A stretch of 64,000 bases of DNA from Thalassolituus maritimus (GTDB lineage: Bacteria > Pseudomonadota > Gammaproteobacteria > Pseudomonadales > Oceanobacteraceae): NCBI RefSeq assembly GCF_900156675.1, contig NZ_FTOH01000008.1, positions 116,028-180,027 of the forward strand, in the 5' to 3' direction. The notes beneath the pieces were generated by a model. It saw only the letters and a list, made by a program, of their open reading frames with translations, made no database searches and had not been told where the DNA came from. The position numbers and the translations under genes were made by a program. This document shows positions 9,288-20,400 of the stretch, piece by piece (positions within the stretch are counted from its first letter, which is position 1; the number at the start of each line of letters is the position of its first letter).

Positions 9288-9371
9288 GACAACCAAAACC
9301 CCATTAATCAACAAAGAAACAAGCAGTAAAGTACACACATCACTTAAGCAAAACTCCATAGGAGACTTACT

Positions 9372-9836
9372 ATGAACATTCAAAAAATCTTCGAATCCAA
9401 TGCCGGCTTCGCTCCTTTTATCCTTCGTATCCCGGTTGGCCTTATTCTGGCAGCGCACGGCTCACAAAAACTGTTCGGCTGGTTTGGTGGCTACGGACTG
9501 GAAGGCACCGGTCAGTGGATGGCCAGTATTGGTCTTGAGCCCGGCGTACTAATGGCATTCCTTGCCGGTAGCGCAGAATTCTTCGGCGGCCTCGCTCTGG
9601 TAGTGGGTGTGCTGACACGCCCTGCGGCACTGCTGACCGCTTTTACTATGCTGATTGCCATCTTCAGCGTGCACATCAGTAACGGACTCTTCATGGCGAA
9701 TAACGGTTACGAATATGCTCTTACACTCTTCGTCGTCAGTATTGCTCTGGTGGTTCAGGGTGCGGGCAGCCTGTCAGTTGACGAGCTGATTTCTGAAAAG
9801 CTACGCCAGCAGAAAACTCAGGCCTCGTTCGCCTGA
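9372..9836 (+). CDS. DoxX family membrane protein
   Basis: A 154-residue inner membrane protein of the DoxX family with four predicted membrane segments. The motif FILRIPVGLILAAHGSQKLF followed by FGGYGLEGTGQWM is diagnostic. DoxX-like proteins are linked to quinone-dependent redox reactions and oxidative stress in several bacteria, but the reaction here is unknown. AGGAG lies eight bases before the ATG. The gene is divergent from the LysR regulator and 46 bases upstream of the extradiol dioxygenase, and the three make a probable inducible cassette for an aromatic or quinone compound. Confidence 0.88.
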   Translation: MNIQKIFESNAGFAPFILRIPVGLILAAHGSQKLFGWFGGYGLEGTGQWMASIGLEPGVLMAFLAGSAEFFGGLALVVGVLTRPAALLTAFTMLIAIFSVHISNGLFMANNGYEYALTLFVVSIALVVQGAGSLSVDELISEKLRQQKTQASFA

Positions 9837-9882
9837 ACAAAATTAAAAACCAGCTTAATCCCGATCTGAGAAAAGAGGTGTT

Positions 9883-10683
9883 ATGAGTACTTTAAATACC
9901 ATTTTTATTTCCCACGGCGGCGGCCCTCTACCCGTTCTTGGTGACCCCGGCCATGCGGAAATGGTAAGCAATTTAAAGCAGCTGGCTAAAGAATTGCCCC
10001 GGCCCAAGGCGATCCTGGTAATCAGTGCGCACTGGGAAGCCAGTCACCCTACGGTGACCTCAGCCAGTCAGCCGGGCATGATGTATGACTATGGTGGTTT
10101 TCCGGATGAAGCTTACCAACTTCAATACCCCTCTCCGGGAGAACCTGCTCTGGCAGAAAAGGTAGTTTCTGCCCTGCAAAGTGCTGGTATTCATGCTGAA
10201 AGCAGCCCGGACCGCCCATACGACCACGGCCTGTATATTCCGCTGATGCTGATGTATCCGGAGGCCGATATTCCAGCCATACAATTATCACTGGTGAAAG
10301 GTCTCGATCCGGATGAACACCTGCGCATCGGTGAAGCATTGCAGGGGCTGGATTACGATGATCTGCTCATCATAGGTTCCGGCTTTTCTTTCCATAATAT
10401 GCGCGCCTTTTTTATTCCCGAGAGCGACGACATGCACGCGGCTAACGCGGCATTTCAGGGGTGGTTGGAAGAAACCTGCATGAGTACAGCGCTGACAGAA
10501 GACGACAGACGGCAACGCCTTCAGCATTGGGCTGAGGCACCGAGTGCCCGCTACTGCCATCCACGCGAAGAGCATTTGCTGCCCCTGCATGTCTGCTACG
10601 GCATTGCCGGTCGCCCTGCTGACGAACATATCGCGACTAAGATTCTCGGCAAGGCTTCCGGCATGTACGCATGGACAGCCTGA
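9883..10683 (+). CDS. Class III extradiol dioxygenase, DODA/YgiD type
   Basis: A 266-residue LigB-superfamily protein like plant DOPA 4,5-dioxygenase and E. coli YgiD, which open catechol rings with oxygen and non-haem iron or zinc. Likely metal and acid-base histidines are visible: H11 (FISHGGGPLPVL), H50 (VISAHWEA), H115 (YDHGLYIPL) and H231 (EEHLLPLHV). The SGFSFHNMR segment replaces the more usual SGSLTHNL but keeps the His. AGAGGTG precedes the ATG. It is co-oriented with doxX and probably in one operon under the LysR regulator. The natural substrate cannot be read from the sequence. Confidence 0.88.
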   Translation: MSTLNTIFISHGGGPLPVLGDPGHAEMVSNLKQLAKELPRPKAILVISAHWEASHPTVTSASQPGMMYDYGGFPDEAYQLQYPSPGEPALAEKVVSALQSAGIHAESSPDRPYDHGLYIPLMLMYPEADIPAIQLSLVKGLDPDEHLRIGEALQGLDYDDLLIIGSGFSFHNMRAFFIPESDDMHAANAAFQGWLEETCMSTALTEDDRRQRLQHWAEAPSARYCHPREEHLLPLHVCYGIAGRPADEHIATKILGKASGMYAWTA

Positions 10684-10696
10684 GGTATACTGTTAG

Positions 10697-11353
<657 letters not shown>

Positions 11354-11370
11354 GACTTTTGTCTGACCTC

Positions 11371-11398
11371 TTCCTTTATCGCTGGAATCGAATACAAT
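11371..11398 (+). promoter_or_regulatory. Possible rpoZ promoter
   Basis: TACAAT (11393-11398) is a fair -10 with TTCCTT 16 bases upstream as a poor -35. The position, 41 bases before rpoZ, is plausible; support is weak. Confidence 0.3.
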
Positions 11399-11438
11399 AG
11401 AAGGTTCCACTGAATTTAATTCGCTTACAGGAAAAACC

Positions 11439-11699
11439 ATGGCTCGCGTAACCGTTGAAGATTGCCTGACAAACGTTGATAACCGCTTTGAACTCGTCAT
11501 GCTGGCTGCCAAGCGTGCCCGCCAGATGCAAGTTGATGGCGCGGAACCTATGGTTGCCGAAGAAAACGACAAGCCTACTGTACTGGCTCTGCGTGAAATT
11601 GCTGACGACCTCGTGACTCCTGCGACTATGGCAGCACAGGAAGAAGCGGCTCGTGCAAACGCTGAGTTTGAAGCACAGACCCGTCATCAGGAATTCTGA
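11439..11699 (+). CDS. rpoZ: RNA polymerase omega subunit
   Basis: Omega helps fold and assemble the beta' subunit and forms part of a ppGpp site on RNA polymerase. The 86-residue protein begins [20 protein letters not shown], the standard omega N-terminus, followed by [12 protein letters not shown] and the [10 protein letters not shown] segment. AGGA lies a few bases before the ATG. It precedes spoT by 24 bases, the classical arrangement. Confidence 0.97.
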   Translation: MARVTVEDCLTNVDNRFELVMLAAKRARQMQVDGAEPMVAEENDKPTVLALREIADDLVTPATMAAQEEAARANAEFEAQTRHQEF

Positions 11700-11723
11700 T
11701 AGACCTTTCTTACAGAGCATATA

Positions 11724-13856
11724 GTGCCTACGATTGATGCGTTATCTGAGCGACTTACCCAGTATCTGAGCCATAGTCAGATCAAGCAGGTATGTCGTGC
11801 CTACTTTTACGCGGAACAGGCACATGAAGGGCAACGCCGCCGCAGCGGCGAGCCCTACATTGTTCATCCTCTGGCAGTCGCCAATATTCTCACTGAAATG
11901 CACCTCGACCATCAGAGCCTGATGGCTGCGATGCTGCACGACGTTATTGAAGATACCGGCGTACCCAAAGCGGCGCTCGCTGCTCAGTTCGGGGACGTGG
12001 TCACGGACCTTGTGGATGGTGTGTCTAAACTCACGCACATTCACTTCGAAAGCAAAGAAGAACAACAGGCTGAAAACTTCCAGAAGATGGCGATGGCGAT
12101 GGCCAAAGACATCCGCGTTATTCTGGTTAAGCTCGCCGACCGACTGCACAACCTTCGGACACTGGGATCTCTCAAGCCTGAAAAGCGCCGCCGCATTGCC
12201 CGCGAAACACTCGATATCTACTCCCCAATCGCCAACCGACTTGGTCTGAACAGCGTACGGGTTGAGATGGAAGAGCTGTGTTTCGAAGCCATCTACCCCA
12301 TGCGTTCAGAGATGATCCGCAAAGCGGTGAAAGCCGCTCGCGGTCATCGCGTTGAGGTGGTAGAGAATATTACCGCCAGCATTCGTAACCGTCTGAGCGA
12401 GTGCGGTGTGTCTGCACGGGTGTTTGGCCGCGAGAAGCACCTGTACAGCATCTACAGCAAGATGCGCGACCAGCGGAAATCACTCAGCGACATCATGGAT
12501 GTCTACGGATTCCGTATCGTCACCGATTCAGTCGACGACTGTTATCGCATTCTTGGTGCCATGCACGGTCTTTATAAGCCTGTGCCAGGGCGATTTAAAG
12601 ATTACATCGCTATTCCGAAGACCAACGGTTATCAGTCTCTGCATACCACACTGATCGGTCAGAACGGCGTGCCCATCGAGATCCAGATCCGCACCGAAGA
12701 CATGGAGGCCATGGCGAACCATGGTATTGCGGCGCACTGGCTCTATAAGAGTGAAAGCGACCAGACCAGCGGCACGCAGCGTGCACGCCAGTGGGTTCAG
12801 AGCCTGCTCGAACTGCAAAAAAATGCGGGTTCGCCAATCGAATTTGTTGAACACGTTAAAGTCGACCTCTTTCCCGAAGAGATTTACGTGTTTACGCCGA
12901 AAGGCAAAATTATGGAATTGCCCGCAGGCTCTACCGCAGTCGATTTTGCTTATGCGGTACATACTGATGTCGGCAATCACTGTATTGCCTGTCGTATCGA
13001 CAAGCAGCTGGCGCCTTTGAGTGCCCGCCTACAGAACGGCCAGACCATTCAGGTGGTCACAGCGCCGAACGCGCAGCCCAATCCGGCATGGCTCAATTTT
13101 GTTGTTACCGGTAAAGCCCGCTCGAATATCCGCAACTATCTGAAAACTCAGCGCCGCTCTGAATCTGTTGAGCTTGGTAAGCGCCTGCTCAATAAAGCGC
13201 TCAGCGCGCTGGGTAAGACCATGGAAGATATCGACGCAGCGCATGTCGAACTGGTTCTGAAAGAGACTGAAAAAGAGACCCTCGAAGATCTCTTTGAAGA
13301 TATTGGTGCAGGCAACCGCATGGCACCACTGATGGCTCGCCGCCTACTCGTTGCCAATCGCGATACCGATATTGATCTGAATTCGATTCAGGACAACTCT
13401 CGCCTGGCGATTAAAGGCACCGAAGGTCTGGTCGTCAGCTTCGCCAAATGCTGCAGCCCGATTCCGGGAGACCCGATTTTGGGGCATGTCAGCTCCGGTC
13501 GAGGCCTGGTTATTCACACCGAAAACTGCCGCAACGTCGAAGAATACCGCGACAACCCGGAGAAGTGTGTATTCCTGAGCTGGGATAAAGAGATCAGCAG
13601 CGAATTTACGGTGGACCTCAAAGTCTATATGGAAAACCGCCGGGGTATCATTGTCGATGTTGCCGCGGCAGTAAATCAGGCAGAAGCCAACATTGAGAAA
13701 ATCAGCGTTGAAGAGCAGGATGCCCGCCTCAGCGTTACCTACCTGTCGCTGAGTGTTCAGGGGCGTAAACACCTCGCACGTACGATACGCCGCCTGAGAA
13801 CGATTCGGGGTGTGTCAAAAATCGTCCGTATTAAATATCCTAAAGCTAATCAGTAA
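11724..13856 (+). CDS. spoT: Bifunctional (p)ppGpp synthetase/hydrolase SpoT
   Basis: SpoT makes and degrades the alarmone (p)ppGpp. The 710-residue protein has the full family order: HD hydrolase (about 20-180; HDVIEDT, LADRLHNLRTL), synthetase (about 230-345; KHLYSIYSKMRDQ, GYQSLHTTLIG), TGS (about 385-445; EIYVFTPKGKIMELPAGST), helical/zinc-finger region (KCCSPIPGDPI) and C-terminal ACT domain (about 630-710). The HD signature is intact, so hydrolase activity is expected. Translation starts at GTG; in-frame homology begins there (MPTIDALSERL). It is downstream of rpoZ and upstream of ridA. Confidence 0.96.
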   Translation: MPTIDALSERLTQYLSHSQIKQVCRAYFYAEQAHEGQRRRSGEPYIVHPLAVANILTEMHLDHQSLMAAMLHDVIEDTGVPKAALAAQFGDVVTDLVDGVSKLTHIHFESKEEQQAENFQKMAMAMAKDIRVILVKLADRLHNLRTLGSLKPEKRRRIARETLDIYSPIANRLGLNSVRVEMEELCFEAIYPMRSEMIRKAVKAARGHRVEVVENITASIRNRLSECGVSARVFGREKHLYSIYSKMRDQRKSLSDIMDVYGFRIVTDSVDDCYRILGAMHGLYKPVPGRFKDYIAIPKTNGYQSLHTTLIGQNGVPIEIQIRTEDMEAMANHGIAAHWLYKSESDQTSGTQRARQWVQSLLELQKNAGSPIEFVEHVKVDLFPEEIYVFTPKGKIMELPAGSTAVDFAYAVHTDVGNHCIACRIDKQLAPLSARLQNGQTIQVVTAPNAQPNPAWLNFVVTGKARSNIRNYLKTQRRSESVELGKRLLNKALSALGKTMEDIDAAHVELVLKETEKETLEDLFEDIGAGNRMAPLMARRLLVANRDTDIDLNSIQDNSRLAIKGTEGLVVSFAKCCSPIPGDPILGHVSSGRGLVIHTENCRNVEEYRDNPEKCVFLSWDKEISSEFTVDLKVYMENRRGIIVDVAAAVNQAEANIEKISVEEQDARLSVTYLSLSVQGRKHLARTIRRLRTIRGVSKIVRIKYPKANQ

Positions 13857-13885
13857 CCCAACTCTAACCTGTACAAAGGATTCCC

Positions 13886-14269
13886 ATGAGTCGCGAAATT
13901 ATTTCTACCGACAAAGCACCTCAAGCCATCGGTACTTACTCTCAGGCCGTTAAAGTAGGCAGCACGGTCTATTTGTCTGGTCAGATTGCTCTGGTCCCAG
14001 AAACCATGGAAATCGTTGAAGGCGGTATTGAAGCTCAGATTCATCAGGTGTTTAAAAACCTGAGGGCCGTTTGCGAAGCGGCCGGCGGCTCACTGCAGCA
14101 GATCGCCAAGCTGAATATTTTCCTCACTGACCTGAGCAACTTCGCCACCGTTAACGCCATCATGGCCGAGTACTTTGAGCAGCCTTACCCTGCACGTGCA
14201 GCCATTGGCGTTAAAGAATTACCCAAAGCGGTTGGCGTAGAAATGGACGGTGTACTAGAAATCGATTAA
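13886..14269 (+). CDS. ridA: RidA family enamine/imine deaminase
   Basis: RidA hydrolyses reactive 2-aminoacrylate and related imines released by PLP enzymes. The 127-residue protein shows the signatures [20 protein letters not shown] and, at the C-terminus, [21 protein letters not shown]; the Arg in PARAAI is the carboxylate-binding residue of active RidA proteins. An AAAGGA ribosome site precedes the ATG. It follows spoT by 29 bases. In pseudomonads recG usually follows; here a two-partner secretion locus does. Confidence 0.95.
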   Translation: MSREIISTDKAPQAIGTYSQAVKVGSTVYLSGQIALVPETMEIVEGGIEAQIHQVFKNLRAVCEAAGGSLQQIAKLNIFLTDLSNFATVNAIMAEYFEQPYPARAAIGVKELPKAVGVEMDGVLEID

Positions 14270-14300
14270 ACCATTTTCAGTCACGATACACCTCCAATAA

Positions 14301-14333
14301 AAAAGCCCCGCTCCATAAAGAGCGGGGCTTTTT
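14301..14333. terminator. Bidirectional rho-independent terminator after ridA
   Basis: AAAAGCCCCGCTC pairs with GAGCGGGGCTTTT around a six-base loop, with A- and T-runs on the two sides. It lies between the convergent ridA and giant exoprotein genes. Confidence 0.9.
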
Positions 14334-14350
14334 ATTGCCTGCCTTTTACT

Positions 14351-14395
14351 GCCTGATCAGTCTGCCGCAAACAATCTGCAGCAGACTGATCAGGC
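14351..14395. repeat. Perfect 15-base inverted repeat at the 3' end of the exoprotein gene
   Basis: GCCTGATCAGTCTGC and its exact complement flank a 15-base loop, nine bases beyond the exoprotein stop codon. There is no T-run on either strand, so it is not a classical terminator. It could stabilise the very long mRNA at its 3' end or be a protein-binding site. Confidence 0.8.
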
Positions 14396-14404
14396 GATAC
14401 AGAG

Positions 14405-17400
14405 TCACATATTAAGCTGTGATCTTGCATCGACCGGGAAGGTCACTGTGTTGCCCTTCTTCACACCCAGGCCAGAGTCCAGGGCATTCTGAATGGCTTG
14501 AGCAACCTCATCGCTGACCGACTTGATAACCCGGATCACAGTACCGTTCTTGATGCTCGATGGGCTTTCAATCTCTGGGTTCTGCTCCATGATTGAGTTC
14601 CATGCGTAACCGGTTCCGAGGAAGCGTTCAGAAAGTTTCCACAGCGAGTCACCCGCCTTGAAGACATAGTTCTGAACCACACCCAGTACCTCTCCGGTAT
14701 CCGAATAAGCAATACGGATTTCCTGATCGGTGTTAATATCAGAGCCCGACGCCTGAGCGTCTTCGTCTTCTTCCTCATCACCGACCTGATAACCTTCCGG
14801 TGAACCCGATGCAGTTGGTTCATACGAAGCCAACAGCGACGCCAGCAATTCAGTATCCAGCGTCGAAGGTACATCGCTGCTAGCGTAGTATCCGCTTGAG
14901 CCTGCTACCGCGTTAGCATCAGCAATGAACGGAGACAGTGCCTCGAAGACCGCAGGGTTCAGCTGAGAGACATCACCAACGCTATCAACAATAACCAGTG
15001 CTGGTGATTGCGAGCTGATCAGAGAGTCAGTCTCTGTACCTTCAGTGTTGTACACCAGAGGCGCACCGTTCGGGAAGAACGGACTTACGAACGTAATTGC
15101 CTCAAGGTCGAGTCTGAGCGCGACTTCAAATGTAAGCTGGTTATTGGTTTCACCGATACTTGCCCACTCACCGGCGCCGTCGACACCCGATTCACCCGTA
15201 CCGATATAAGCATTCAATGCCGACACATCGGTCGTGTTAATCGTTTCAGAGGTCAGGCTACCCGTGCCTGCTACCAGGCTATCCAGTACCAGTGTGCCAC
15301 CCTCAATATCGATACTGCGAATCACGAGGTCACCATTCTGAATCATAGTGACATCAATAGACTGGCCGTTCAGCGTCTGAATAGAGATCAGGTTAATGTC
15401 AGTACGAAGTTCGATATCACCGTAGCTCAGAATCAGAAGTTCATCTGCCGTCACAGAACCTGTGATCGCAATAGGGTCACCCTCTGCCTGAACAGAAACG
15501 CCCGAACCGTACGTGGACAGTAACTCTACATTTTCAGAGCCATCAAAATTCAGCGTCATGGTGTTATCACCAAAGGAAACACTCTCACCGTTAAAGTCGG
15601 CCTGCATTGAGGTCGCCAGATCAAGCGCACCCACATTATTAAACAGTGATTCAAACTGACTGAAAGTGAATTTGCCCACCTGGTTAATACCGTTGCCAAC
15701 CGCATTAATCAGCCAGCGTACACCGTCAATTTCATTAACCAGGGTGTCGTCGCCGTCAGACCCCAGCAGAGTCAGCGGGCCATCGAACAGGATGTCATTA
15801 GCCGCAACCTGCTCATCACTGCGGATCGTGAAGGTATCATCGCCAGTAGACCCCTGAATCTGATCATCGGTACCCGCAGAAACCTGACTCACTGATGTGA
15901 ACAGAATCTCTTTAGTGCTTACAGAAGCAGATTCGTCACCCAGCGTGAAAATCTCAGTCTGAGCAGCAACATCATTTAATGTACCGCCAGACAGATCGGC
16001 AGATTCAATCGCGTCGAAGCGGATAGACTGTGCCACCAGTGCATTATCGGTAACCGTCAGCTCGGCCGAGGTTGCCGCAGATGTAGTGATGCTGTCCGTG
16101 CCTGTACCGCCATCAACATTCGCGACATCACTGAACAGGATGCCATTGCTGAAGAACTGATTCGCACCGACCAGCGCAAACTCATCGTTGGCTGCGGTGC
16201 CATTCAATGTTCCTGAAGACAGGCCTGCAGCTTCGAGGTTGCTGAACACGATGTCAGATGCGATCAAGCCAAGCTCAGTGCCATTCAGGGCAACCACAGC
16301 ATCATTGGCAGCGACCAGAGAGTCATTACCGTCACCAGCATCAATGGTTGCTACCGAAGTAATCGTCATATCATTCACTTCGACCTGACCAGACGTTGCA
16401 CCGGTGTTGAAGGTCTCTGCTGCATCAGTAGCCGTCAGAGCACCATTAGCAAGATCTACAGAGTCCACATTCGTGAATGCGATACCCTGAGTCTCCAGAG
16501 CGTTATCGCTCGCGGTACCTGTGTCGCTCACCAAAGTAGCACCATCAGTATTCACCTGGTCATTTCCACCCGCAGCATCGACAGATGCGAGATCGGTGAA
16601 ATTAATGCCAGCAGAGGTCAGCGCATTGCTACCCGTCACATCGAAGGTATCTGCACCTGAAGTACCGGTCAGGGCATTACCTTGCAGGTCAGCCGTTTCG
16701 ACAGATGTGAACTCATAGCTCGCAGTATCCAGCGCATTATCTGCACCGGTTAACGTTGAGTTGGCATCGTTAACTGTCAGTGCGTCGGTGCCGTTACCAG
16801 CATTGATTGCTGATGCAGCATTCGTCACGTTAATCGCATTTGCACTCAGCGTTGCTCCAGTGACTTCAAAGCTATCCGCCGCATCACTGCCTGTCAGCGT
16901 ACCGTTCGCCAGATCGAGGTTCTCTACCGAGGTAAATGCGATCTGTTGAGTCGTCAGAGCGTTATCAACTGCAATGCCTGTTTCACTCGTCAGTGTCGCG
17001 CCATTGGTATTGACCTGGTCATCGCCAATACCGGCATCCACAGATGCAACATTAGTGAAGTCGATATCCGCAGAGATCAGAGCATTAGCACCAGTCACAT
17101 CGAAGGTATCTGCGCCAGCGGTGCCCGTCAGCACATTGCTCTGCAGGTCTGCCGTCTCAATCGAGGTGAACTGATAATTCGCTGTGTTCAATGCATTGTC
17201 TGCACCAGTTAACGTTGCGTTCGTATCGTTAACCGTCACAGCATCATCACCAGTACCAGCATCGATTGCTGACGCTGCATTCGTAACAGTAATTGCGTTA
17301 GCGGTCAGAGCAGCGCCTGTGACTTCAAAGCTATCCGCTTCAGAGCTGCCGGCGAGTGTGCCGCCATTCAGGTCTGCATTCTCTGTCTCGCGGAAAATGA

Positions 17401-20400
17401 TGCCCAGAGTTTCGAGCGCGTAATCAATCGCATTTCCTACCTCTGCAAACAGAGACGCATCGGCACCCTCGGTATTCACCTGGTCAGCACCATCATCCGC
17501 ATTGACTGCTGCAACGTTACTGAAGTTAATTCCTGCAGAGGTCAGCGCGTTAGCACCCGTTACATCGAAGGTATCCGCCCCTGAAGTACCGGTCAGAGCA
17601 TTGTCTGCAAGGTTTACTGTTTCAACCGATGAGAACTCGTAGTTAGCGGTATCGAGTTCATTATCGGTACCCGTCAATGTTGAGCTGGCATCATTTACAG
17701 TCAGAGTATCGGCACCGTCGCCTGCGTTAATGGCAGACGCTGCATTGGTCACAGAGATGGCGTTGGCCGTCAGAGCAGCCCCTGCGACTTCAAAGCTATC
17801 TGCAGCATCACTGCCTGCCAGTGCACCATTGGCCAGATCAAGGTTCTCTACCGAGGTAAAGGCGATCTGTTGAGTCGTCAGGGCATTATTAACGGCGACA
17901 GTCCCCGCAACATTGGTCTCACTGACTAGAGTCGCAGCATTTGTATTAACCTGGTCATCCCCATTGCCGGCGTCGACAGAGGCAACGTTAGTGAAATCGA
18001 TATCCGCAGAGGTCAGAGCGTTAGGCGCTGAGACATCAAAAATATCATCACCTGCCGTACCCGTAAGAGCATTACCGGCGAGGTCAGCTGTTTCAACCGA
18101 AGTGAACTGGTAGTTCGCAGTGTCCAACGCGTTGTCTGCGCCAGTTAACGTTGAGTTGGCATCGTTAACAATGACTGAGTCATCACCGTTGCCAGCATCA
18201 ATGGCTGACGCAGCATTAGTAACACTAATTTCGTTAGCGGTCAGTGTTGTGCCTGTTACTGCGAAGGTGTCAGCTGCGTCGCTGCCTGTCAGTGCGCCGC
18301 TCGCCAGATCCAGATTTTCTACCGAAGTAAATGCAATCTGCTGAGTCGTAAGAGCATTATCAACTGCATTGCCTGTTTCACTCGTCAGCGTTGCGCCATT
18401 GGTATTGACCTGGTCATCACCGTCGTTGGCATCCACCGAAGCAACATTAGTGAAATCGATATCCGCAGACGTCAGTGCGTTAGCACCCGTGACGTCGAAG
18501 GTATCCGCATTCGCCGTACCGGTCAGTGCATTATCAGCCAGGTCGGCACTATCAATTGAGGTGAACTGATAATTTGCTGTGTTCAGCGCGTTGTCAGAAC
18601 CAGTGAGTGTTGAGTTGGCATCGTTAACAGTGACTGAGTCATCACCGTTACCTGCATTTATGGCAGACGCAGCATTAGTAACACTAATTTCGTTGGCGGT
18701 CAGAGTTGTGCCTGTGACTTCAAAGCTGTCTGCTTCTGAGCTACCCGCAAGCGTGCCGCCATTCAGGTCCAGATTTTCTGTTTCACGGAAGGTGATACCC
18801 AGAGTTTCGAGTGCGTAATCAACCGCATTCCCTAACTCTGCAAACAGAGACGCATCGGCACCATCGGTATTCACCTGGTCAGCATCGTCACCTGCATTGA
18901 CGACTTCAACGTTAGAGAAGTCGATCCCAGCAGAAGTCAGCGCATTAGCACCAGTAACATCAAACGTATCGACACCAGAAGTACCAGTCAGAGCGTTTGT
19001 TGTCAGGTCAGCATTTTCAATAGAGGTGAACTGATAATTCGCTGTGTTCAGTGCGTTGTCAGTGCCAGTGAGCGTTGAGTTCGCATCGTTAACAATGACT
19101 GAGTCATTACCGTTGCCAGCATTAATTGCTGAGGCTGCGTTAGTAATATTAATTTCGTTAGCGGTCAGGGCTGTGCCTGTAACTTCGAAACTATCTGCTT
19201 CAGAGCTACCCACAAGTGTGCCGCCATTCAGGTTTGCATTCTCTGTCTCACGGAAGGTGATGCCCAGAGTCTCGAGTGCGTAATCAACCACATTTCCTAG
19301 CTCTGCGAACAGAGACGCGTCGGCACCACCGGTATTTACCTGGTCAGCACCATCGCCTGCGTTGACGACTACAACATTATTGAAGTTAATCCCTGCAGAG
19401 GTCAGCGCGTTAACACCCGTTACGTCGAAGCTATCTGCATTCGCCGTACCGCTCAGTGCATTATCCGCCAGGTCTACCGTTTCAACCGATGAGAACTCGT
19501 AGTTAGCGGTATCGAGTTCATTGTCAGTACCAGTGAGTGTTGAATTCGCATCGTTAACTGTGACTGAGTCATCACCGTTGCCAGCATTAATGCCAGAGGC
19601 TGCATTGGTCACAGAGATGGCGTTGGCCGTCAGAGCAGAACCGGCTACTTCGAAGGTGTCAGCCGCATCACTGCCCGCCAGTGTGCCGTTTGCCAGATCC
19701 AGATTTTCTACCGAAACAAATGCGATCTGTTGAGTCGTCAGGGCGTTTTCCACTGCAGTGCCTGTTTCACTCGTCAGCGTTGCGCCATTGGTATTGACCT
19801 GGTCATCTCCGTCGCTGGCATTAACGGAAGCAACATTAGTGAAATCGATATCCGCAGAGGTCAGCTCATTAGCGCCAGTCACATCAAACGTATCTGCACC
19901 AGAGGTACCTGTCAGAGCGCTATCAGTGAGGTCAGCACTATCAATTGAGGTGAACTGATAATTTGCCGTATTAAGCGCGTTGTCAGTGCCAGTCAACGTT
20001 GAGTTCGTATCGTTAACCGTCACAGCATCATCGCCAGTACCAGCGTCGATTGCTGACGCTGCATTAGTAACACTAATTTCGTTAGCGGTCAGAGTTGAGC
20101 CTGTGACTTCAAAGCTGTCTGCTTCAGTGCTGCCCGCAAGGGTGCCCCCATTCAGATCTGCATTTTCTGTCTCACGGAAGGTGATACCCAGAGTTTCGAG
20201 CGCGTAATCCACTGCACTACCCAACTCTGCGAACAGAGACGCATCGGCACCATCGGTGTTCACCTGGTCAGCACCATCATCCGCGTTGACTGCTGCAACG
20301 TTACTGAAGTTAATGCCTGCAGACGTCAGCGCGTTAGCACCCGTTACATCGAAGGTATCCGCATTCGCCGTACCAGTCAGTGCATTATTAGCGAGGTCTA

